From Ilumatobacteraceae bacterium (GTDB taxonomy: Bacteria > Actinomycetota > Acidimicrobiia > Acidimicrobiales > Ilumatobacteraceae), in contig JAWPMO010000001.1 of the NCBI GenBank assembly GCA_033344875.1, forward strand, positions 2,753,595-2,817,594: a stretch of 64,000 nucleotides of DNA. The letters are read 5' to 3'. The notes under the pieces are model-generated. The model made no database searches, was not told where the DNA came from, and saw only the letters and a program-made list of their open reading frames with translations. Position 1 is the first letter of the stretch; each line of letters begins with the position of its first letter. The translations under genes and the position numbers were made by a program. This document shows, piece by piece, positions 58,791-64,000 of the stretch.

Positions 58791-59005
58791 TCAGGTCGGC
58801 GGGATGTTCAGCGACTGACGGACGTTGACGATCGCCTTGGTGAGTCGTGGCCGAGGTCGGCGTCGGGGCGGGCGCGGAAGGCGTCGATCGCGACGACTCG
58901 TTCGGTGCTGCCCTTCTTGGCGATCGCGAGATTCATCGGATAGAGGAACGGCGACGAGGTACCGAGGTTCGGCGACCTGTAACTCGGGCACCGATTGGTC
59001 GGCAT
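58791..59005 (-). pseudogene. Frameshifted gene remnant of unknown family
   Basis: Codon use (strong G/C in the third position) marks coding DNA, but the good stretches lie in two frames. One frame reads 'SPFLYPMNLAIAKKGSTERVVAIDAF...DADLGHD', the other picks up near 58850 with 'LTKAIVNVRQSLNIPPT' and ends at 58791. A further switch is likely near the 5' end ('VPELQVAEPRYLVAVP'). Each piece is too short to identify. It is interpreted as a decayed gene between the 90-residue protein and the NERD gene; a sequencing error is an alternative. Confidence 0.45.
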
Positions 59006-59027
59006 CCAGTCTCGGTGCGCGACCTGA

Positions 59028-59300
59028 TCACCAATCAGACCTGCGGATCCGAGGGTCCATCAGAATCGCATAGACGTACGAGGGTGCGCTCAGGTGCTGG
59101 ACCGGTGTCGTGTTCTCCAGCGGACAGAGGACGAGTGCCTTCTCGATGGCCGTTCGGCTGATGGAACGGTTCGTGGTGTGGAGCCTGATGGTCCGGCCAC
59201 GTGCCGTGTACGTGAACGGCTTGCCCAGAATCTGATGAAAGACCTGGCCACTACAGGATTCGATCCGCTGCCAAACACTGTCGGCGAGGTTCATGACCAT
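59028..59300 (-). CDS. Small defence-island protein of unknown function
   Basis: A 90-residue protein reading 'WQRIESCSGQVFHQILGKPFTYTARG' in its first half, then 'ISRTAIEKALVLCPLENTTP', and ending 'APSYVYAILMDPRIRRSDW'. I recognise this pattern (GQ.F.t..GkPFTY, PSY.yAIL.D.RIR..DW) from small uncharacterised proteins that accompany restriction genes. ATG 59300 is preferred because GAGAGG stands 6 bp upstream; ATG 59306 and 59294 are alternatives. Codons use more A and T than the chromosomal genes. It follows the DUF262 gene closely. Confidence 0.7.
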   Translation of the reverse strand: MVMNLADSVWQRIESCSGQVFHQILGKPFTYTARGRTIRLHTTNRSISRTAIEKALVLCPLENTTPVQHLSAPSYVYAILMDPRIRRSDW

Positions 59301-59315
59301 CCCCATCCTCTCGGT

Positions 59316-61208
59316 TCAGGTCGACGCAGCCGGTGGCCGGAGCTGAGGTTCCCAATCAATGTCGGGTCCGCCGGCGGGCCGAGGCCATGCCTCGACAGCT
59401 CGTTCGGCAAGCCATTGACTGCGGATGCGGATTCGTTCCTCGTCCCAGTCCCGGCTCCACAACTCGTCCGTCCAGCGCTGGCCGGCGGCGGACGGCTTGG
59501 CAAAGATCGACGAATGGGCCAGACGCAACAGCGTGAAGCGACGGACTTCGGGTGCCTTCACGCTCCAAGCCTTGTGCTGGATCGTGCCGTTGAGCTTCTG
59601 GGTGAGCAGCGTCAGGTTTCCGAGGCGGTGCACAGCGTCCTGCCGCACGGCAGCGGCGTGGGAGTCGTGGACTGGGACCGGCCAGTAGTCACGCCAGGAT
59701 TGAGGTAGGAGGTGCTCAATCTGCAAGCGCTCGCTTGCACTCCGCGCTCGATCGTGCTCGCTTCGGGCATCGTGCAGGTGATTCTCGATACCGACGAGCA
59801 ACGTTCGCAGGCGAGCTCGGTAGACGTTGTTGAAGAGATTGCGGTCGAGCAGACCCGATCGAAACTCACTGTCGCTCGGCCAGCGCCGGGAGTCCGCACT
59901 CTGGTTGGCGAGGAGTTCGCGGACAGCATCGCCGACGCGTGAGGGCGGCACCTTCTGTGCACCACCGAGCACCGACAAGAAGAGATTGTTGTAGTCCTTC
60001 GTCGTCATTCGGCAGATGGCACGACGCATGGTGAACGAAGAGATCGCTTCCGCAACCTCGTCGAGCTCCACATCTGAGACGCCGTCCCTCGTCGCCAGCC
60101 CCAACACGAGGGGCCACGGCGTCGAGGTTCGCGTTGCCTCCATGGCATCCACCAACTCACCGAGTGGCGAGGTCGGATTCATCGATCGAAGCTCTAGGTA
60201 ACGATCCCCGTCTGTTCGTAGCCGATTGACGACATCCACCGCCGAGAGCCCTGAGTCGCTGAGCCAGCTCTTGAACTCTTCGAAGAGATCGTCGACGCGG
60301 ATTTCTCGGCCCGTGGCAGCTGCAAGCCAGTAGCCAATGAACACGTCGATGAACACGCGCCGGATCCGACCCGTTGTCATCTCGTCTCGCCATGGGCTCG
60401 TGTCGAACGGGAGCCAGGTGGTCAACAGGTCATCGAGGTGAGCGCCGCCGGCCTCGGCGCGTTCAAACAGCAGGTTCTTGATCAGATCAGCCGCCGAGAG
60501 TGGTTCGCCTCGCCCGTTCAGGACCTCGAAGATCACCATTGGATCTTCTGAGCTGTCGAGCATGATGTGCACAATCTGAATTCGTTTGTCGACCGCGAAG
60601 TGGAGCGCCTCGAGCCGTAGTGCCGGGTCCTCGAGCTCGCTGAGCCATTCTCGGACCGCCGACTCGAACCATTCTCGTGCCTCGCAGAGCTGGTCGCTGA
60701 CATGCAGCCCTTCGACCGGGCGATCCAGTGACGATCGCCCCGTGCGAATCGCCCACTCGAAAGCGAGCTTGTCGATCGGGAGCGGCACCAGCTTGGGCCG
60801 ATCCTCCGGGAACTCGATGTCGACCGCGCGGTCACTGTTGGTCACGAGGTCGTCGAACTTCCCCGCGACCGAATCCAGCCCGAGTTGCGAAGCGACTTCG
60901 CGCGTGGCGGCCAGAAGAATCTGCAGGGTGGTCAACCTCTGTTGACCATCGATCACACTCGAAGCAGTGAGTCGGCGCGGCTTCGGCTTCCGCACCTGCG
61001 TGACGATCGCTCCGAGGAAGTAGTCGGGTGCTTCGTCCGAGTTGTCGTCCGCCCACTCGGCCTCGACCGACTCGGCGGCACCAGCGAGGTCATCCCACAA
61101 CAACTGCCAGTGGTCGTCACTCCAGACATACGGTCGCTGAAAATGGGGGACTACGTAGACATGCGACCGAGAGAGCTCGGTTCCGAGCTTGGAGTCGCTC
61201 GCCTGCAT
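59316..61208 (-). CDS. DUF262-DUF1524 (GmrSD-type) restriction endonuclease-like protein
   Basis: A 630-residue protein with the architecture of GmrSD, a type IV enzyme that uses nucleotides to cut modified (glucosylated) phage DNA. DUF262: 'HFQRPYVWSDDHW' (24-29 core) and 'SVIDGQQRLTTLQILL' (DGQQR at 87-91). Helical middle. DUF1524: HNH-like 'IEHLLPQSW' (497-503) and 'HRLGNLTLLTQKLN'. Both active parts look intact. ATG 61208 has GGAGAAGG 8 bp upstream. Its base composition is clearly less G+C-rich than neighbours such as the ABC exporter, which points to transfer. It lies between Vsr and the 90-residue gene. Confidence 0.9.
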   Translation of the reverse strand: MQASDSKLGTELSRSHVYVVPHFQRPYVWSDDHWQLLWDDLAGAAESVEAEWADDNSDEAPDYFLGAIVTQVRKPKPRRLTASSVIDGQQRLTTLQILLAATREVASQLGLDSVAGKFDDLVTNSDRAVDIEFPEDRPKLVPLPIDKLAFEWAIRTGRSSLDRPVEGLHVSDQLCEAREWFESAVREWLSELEDPALRLEALHFAVDKRIQIVHIMLDSSEDPMVIFEVLNGRGEPLSAADLIKNLLFERAEAGGAHLDDLLTTWLPFDTSPWRDEMTTGRIRRVFIDVFIGYWLAAATGREIRVDDLFEEFKSWLSDSGLSAVDVVNRLRTDGDRYLELRSMNPTSPLGELVDAMEATRTSTPWPLVLGLATRDGVSDVELDEVAEAISSFTMRRAICRMTTKDYNNLFLSVLGGAQKVPPSRVGDAVRELLANQSADSRRWPSDSEFRSGLLDRNLFNNVYRARLRTLLVGIENHLHDARSEHDRARSASERLQIEHLLPQSWRDYWPVPVHDSHAAAVRQDAVHRLGNLTLLTQKLNGTIQHKAWSVKAPEVRRFTLLRLAHSSIFAKPSAAGQRWTDELWSRDWDEERIRIRSQWLAERAVEAWPRPAGGPDIDWEPQLRPPAAST

Positions 61209-61308
61209 TGCATCGCCCTTCTCCGATGATCGCATTGTCCGCTTGACTGCGGAATCGGGATGCGTGTACGCCTGCGCTTCCCGCTCGCGATCTGTCTGCA
61301 ATCGAACC

Positions 61309-61722
61309 CTACTTGCCCCGGACAATCCGAACGATCTGAGCTGCCGCGTCTGCAGGGTCGTCGTGCTCCCAGACTCGAATGACCTTCCAGCCTGCGGCCT
61401 CGAGGATGCGGTCCGTCTCCTCGTCCCGCACCTTGTTGCGTGCGAGCTTGTCCGCCCACCACTCGGCGTTCGCCTTCGGCTGCGTAGCGTGGATCGGGCA
61501 CGAGTGCCAGAAACAACCGTCCACGAATACCGCCACCTTCTTCTTTGTGAAGACGATGTCGGCTCGCCGCCGGACGCCACGGATCGGAGGATGGTCGACT
61601 CGGTAGCGCAGGCCTGCTGCGTGTAGGCGGCGCCGGATCGCAAGTTCAGGCCCGGTGTCCTTCTGAGCCTGACGACTCATACGCCGACTGACGTCGGCTG
61701 TCGAGGGCGCCGGGCGAGACAC
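61309..61722 (-). CDS. Very short patch repair (Vsr) endonuclease
   Basis: A 137-residue Vsr-type nuclease, which nicks at T:G mismatches. The family blocks are in order: 'SRRMSRQAQKDTGPELAIRR', 'GLRYRVDHPPIRGVRRRADIVF' split in two, 'VAVFVDGCFWHSCP', and 'GWKVIRVWEHDD'. The catalytic Asp ('RADIVF'), the zinc-binding Cys/His residues ('GCFWHSCPIH') and the Glu/His tail look intact. GTG 61722 is used because it keeps the conserved N terminus; ATG 61680 is shorter. No cytosine methyltransferase is adjacent in the window, unlike the usual Dcm-Vsr pair. It starts 25 bp after the BrxL-kinase stop. Confidence 0.93.
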   Translation of the reverse strand: MSRPAPSTADVSRRMSRQAQKDTGPELAIRRRLHAAGLRYRVDHPPIRGVRRRADIVFTKKKVAVFVDGCFWHSCPIHATQPKANAEWWADKLARNKVRDEETDRILEAAGWKVIRVWEHDDPADAAAQIVRIVRGK

Positions 61723-61747
61723 GGAGCTGCCTAGGCCGGACCCGAAC

Positions 61748-64000
61748 TCACAGCGACGACCGAACTTCTTCGAGCGCGGACTTCATCTCGGCTGCTGTCT
61801 GGAAACGCTCGCTGCGGTCGTTGGCGCAGGCGCGCAGCAGGAACTCGGCGAGCGCTCCGTCGAGATCCTTGCGGAACTGACGGGGGTCTCGCGGCTCGAC
61901 ATCGAGCATCGGTCGCGCTTGCGGGTACGGGTGTTGCCCGTCGCAGAGCAACTCGTACAGCGTCACGCCGACGGCGAACAGGTCGGTCGAGACGTCCCAG
62001 CGGGTGAGGTCGGCATCGGGAGGCTGATACGGCGGGGTGCCCGAAACGGTGTGGACCGGGTCGCCGACCCGCGAGGCGATGTTGAAGTCGAGCAGCTTGA
62101 CGCCCGTGCGAGTGAGCATGATGTTCTGCGGCTTGATGTCACGGTGCACGAGTGCGTTCTCGCTCATCGACATCAGCTCGCCGTACTCGTCCTCGGAGAT
62201 CTCACCATCCCGCTTCTTGGCTTCGAGCGCGTCGAGGCGTTCGCTGTCCGGGTGGATTGCCGTCAGCGCGCCGAGCAGCTTGAGGGCGACGTCGACGGCG
62301 TCGGGGTCACGCATCTGTCGCTTGCCACTGGCGTATTCGGCGAGCATCTCGCCGTCGATGTACTCCATGATGAGGTACCACTCGCCGTTGTCCGTCCGGT
62401 CCGCCCAGATGACCTGGACGACGTTCGGGTGTTGCACCTTGCGCAGTGCACCGATCTCACGCCTGACCGCGTCGTAGCCGGCGGCGTTGTCGAACAGCTT
62501 GAGAGCACGCACCTCACCCTCGACGACGTCGCGCACCCGGTAGACCTTCGAGAAGCCGCCGCTGCCCAGGAGTTCCTCGACCTCGAAGCGGCCGCCGATC
62601 TGGTCCCCCACCGAATAGTCGCGTGCAGGCACCTTCGACGAGACCTCTCGCTGGTCGGGCGCTGGCAGTACCTCTCTGTCGGGGGCTGCATCGTCGATGT
62701 CGACTCCAGCGTCGGCACCGCCACTCAGGCGATGCTGCACCGATTCGTCGCACTGCACGACGACCTCGGGGCCGTCACCGATCCGGAAGGAGAGATCGAC
62801 CTGGCCGAACTCCTTGGCGCCGATGAACGACTGGGCCTCCTTGACCCGGCGACGCATCTCGACCGCCAGCGTCGCCGCCCACGACAGGAACTCGTCGGGT
62901 ACGTCCATCGACGGGTCCGGGTACAGCAACCGCAACAGGCCGTCCACGGTGTTGTTCACTGCCTTGCGGTCTCGTCCACTGAGCGCGCTGCCCCACTCGA
63001 CGCGCCCCTGCAGCACTTCGAGCCGCGAGGTCGACCGGAGTTGACTCCACACCTCGGCGAGGTAGTCGCTCACAAACCCGAAGTGATCGGTGAAGTACGA
63101 CGGGTCGAGTTTCGGTACGTCCCATCCCGGGATGTACGCGTGGATGCGGTCCATGAACGCCGTGTCGTCGCGCATTTCTTTGGGGAGCGGCCCGAGAAGA
63201 TGACCGGTGCGCAGCTGGGTCTGCACGTCGACGTCGAAGTTGCCGACCATGACGATGCCGCCCTCGGCGCGGATCGACTCGCGCCCGCGGCTGAACTCGC
63301 CGGACTCCATGTACCCCTTGAGGATGTTGACGCCTTCCTTCTGGTCGAAGGACACGCCGGACACCTCGTCGAAGCAGATCACGTCGTACTGGGCCACGAG
63401 CCCTCGGCGACCGTTGGCCATGTTCACGAACATGTTGGCGATCGTCGCCTTGCCGCCCGACACGAGGTGTGCGTACGGCGAGATCTGCTGGAACAGGTGC
63501 GACTTGCCGGTGCCGCGTGGGCCGAGTTCGACGGCGTTGTAGTTGCGCACGACGAACGGAACCATGCGTGCGATCAGGATGTCCTGTTGCCGCTCATCGA
63601 GTCGCGACGGCTCGAAACCGACACTGCGCAGCAGGAGGTGGCGCCACTGCTCCAACGTGAACGAGGCGCGCCCTGCAACGAACGTCTGCAACGCGTCGCG
63701 GGTCGACATCTGGATCGGCCGGATCGCAGCGACTCGGAACGGTGACCCGCCCTTCTCCTGTGCGAGGGCGGCGATGTACTCGAGCGTGACCTCGGCGTAG
63801 AAGCCGCCGGTGAGCATCCGCTGGTGCTGTTCGACCAGGTCGGGGCCGATGGCGATGTCGTTGACCTGGAGGCTGGGAAGTTCGGCCTTGTAGCCGTCGG
63901 ACTTGGCGTCGAGGCGGGCACGCAACAGGTCGATGATCTTGATGCGGCCCTTCTCGCGGGCGCGGTGTTTGAAGAGCTCCTCTTCGCCGGCACGGACCGT
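61748..64000 (-). CDS. BrxL-type AAA+ protein fused to a Ser/Thr protein kinase (5' end cut by window edge)
   Basis: At least 750 residues; the frame runs off the right edge without a start. The N-terminal visible part matches BrxL (the BREX Lon-like AAA+ ATPase): 'LLRARLDAKSD', 'HQRMLTGGFYAEVTLEY', Walker A 'ELGPRGTGKSHLFQQIS' (about 63520), 'ICFDEVSGVSFDQKEGVN' (about 63375) and 'RAEGGIVMVGNFDVD'. Where BrxL normally continues with its Lon-like C-terminal domain, this protein has a Hanks-type kinase (about 61750-62610): Gly-rich 'LLGSGGFSKVYRV', 'ALKLF' lysine, 'LVHRDIKPQNIML', and DFN instead of DFG ('LLDFNIASRV'). The kinase core looks active. Confidence 0.9.
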   Translation of the reverse strand, partial: TVRAGEEELFKHRAREKGRIKIIDLLRARLDAKSDGYKAELPSLQVNDIAIGPDLVEQHQRMLTGGFYAEVTLEYIAALAQEKGGSPFRVAAIRPIQMSTRDALQTFVAGRASFTLEQWRHLLLRSVGFEPSRLDERQQDILIARMVPFVVRNYNAVELGPRGTGKSHLFQQISPYAHLVSGGKATIANMFVNMANGRRGLVAQYDVICFDEVSGVSFDQKEGVNILKGYMESGEFSRGRESIRAEGGIVMVGNFDVDVQTQLRTGHLLGPLPKEMRDDTAFMDRIHAYIPGWDVPKLDPSYFTDHFGFVSDYLAEVWSQLRSTSRLEVLQGRVEWGSALSGRDRKAVNNTVDGLLRLLYPDPSMDVPDEFLSWAATLAVEMRRRVKEAQSFIGAKEFGQVDLSFRIGDGPEVVVQCDESVQHRLSGGADAGVDIDDAAPDREVLPAPDQREVSSKVPARDYSVGDQIGGRFEVEELLGSGGFSKVYRVRDVVEGEVRALKLFDNAAGYDAVRREIGALRKVQHPNVVQVIWADRTDNGEWYLIMEYIDGEMLAEYASGKRQMRDPDAVDVALKLLGALTAIHPDSERLDALEAKKRDGEISEDEYGELMSMSENALVHRDIKPQNIMLTRTGVKLLDFNIASRVGDPVHTVSGTPPYQPPDADLTRWDVSTDLFAVGVTLYELLCDGQHPYPQARPMLDVEPRDPRQFRKDLDGALAEFLLRACANDRSERFQTAAEMKSALEEVRSSL

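Noticed and set aside
1-64000. CRISPR arrays, rRNA and tRNA genes
   Set aside because: No regularly spaced direct repeats of 24-40 nt with unique spacers, no cas genes, no rRNA stretches, and no cloverleaf with a GTTCGA-type T-arm was found by eye.

Overview
The window is very G+C-rich (about 70% by eye), with G/C-ended third codon positions and frequent GTG starts. It has actinobacterial families (the SCO6745 family, MpaB/DUF2236, a split PntAA/PntAB/PntB) and many 'C-G-G-D' lipoproteins with acidic or Thr/Asp-rich linkers. I infer an actinomycete, plausibly a marine acidimicrobial lineage (Ilumatobacter-like); no rRNA or tRNA is present to prove it. Two genes are cut by the edges: a malic enzyme tail at the left and a BrxL-kinase fusion at the right.

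Left half (0-33.8 kb) is mostly chromosomal metabolism. It begins with malic enzyme, a VOC protein and a CarH/LitR-like B12 photoreceptor regulator with MpaB and SCO6745 family genes. Divergent from these is a HEAT-repeat/GT4 glycosyltransferase followed by a GT1 enzyme. A TetR-controlled heterodimeric ABC exporter lies divergent from an O-methyltransferase. Then come a PhoD-type phosphatase, a lipoprotein hydrolase, a degenerate NERD membrane protein, a hydrolase, catalase and a SpoU methyltransferase. A cobalt-type nitrile hydratase operon (alpha, beta, activator) converges on a DMSP-demethylase-like T-protein paired with an MTHFR-like protein. Further on are an SDR, a GAF-GGDEF cyclase, an amidase, a LuxR regulator, a metallo-beta-lactamase-fold protein, a cupredoxin-like lipoprotein and a heme-oxygenase-like diiron protein.

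33.8-49.9 kb: a beta-glucoside uptake and hydrolysis operon runs on the minus strand (GH1, binding protein, two permeases, GH5, ROK repressor) from a TTGACA/TAATCT promoter overlapped by a palindromic operator. Next come proton-translocating transhydrogenase, a questin-oxidase-like protein, a lipoprotein, a large LAL-type LuxR ATPase and a RidA protein.

49.9-64 kb is accessory. A MazEF-like and a VapBC-like toxin-antitoxin pair are interleaved with two paralogous unknown proteins that share a conserved leader, plus palindromic repeats. A LuxR gene is bracketed by perfect 18-bp inverted repeats. A defence island follows: a TIGR04141/DUF6119 protein, a NERD nuclease-like membrane protein, a frameshifted remnant, a 90-aa protein, a GmrSD-type DUF262-DUF1524 protein, a Vsr endonuclease and a BrxL AAA+ protein fused to a Ser/Thr kinase.

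The most unusual observations are (1) a ~160-nt non-coding element present three times (27.5, 29.6 and 50.2 kb) with two hairpins whose pairing is kept despite sequence change, and (2) the BrxL-kinase fusion beside Vsr and a DUF262-DUF1524 protein.
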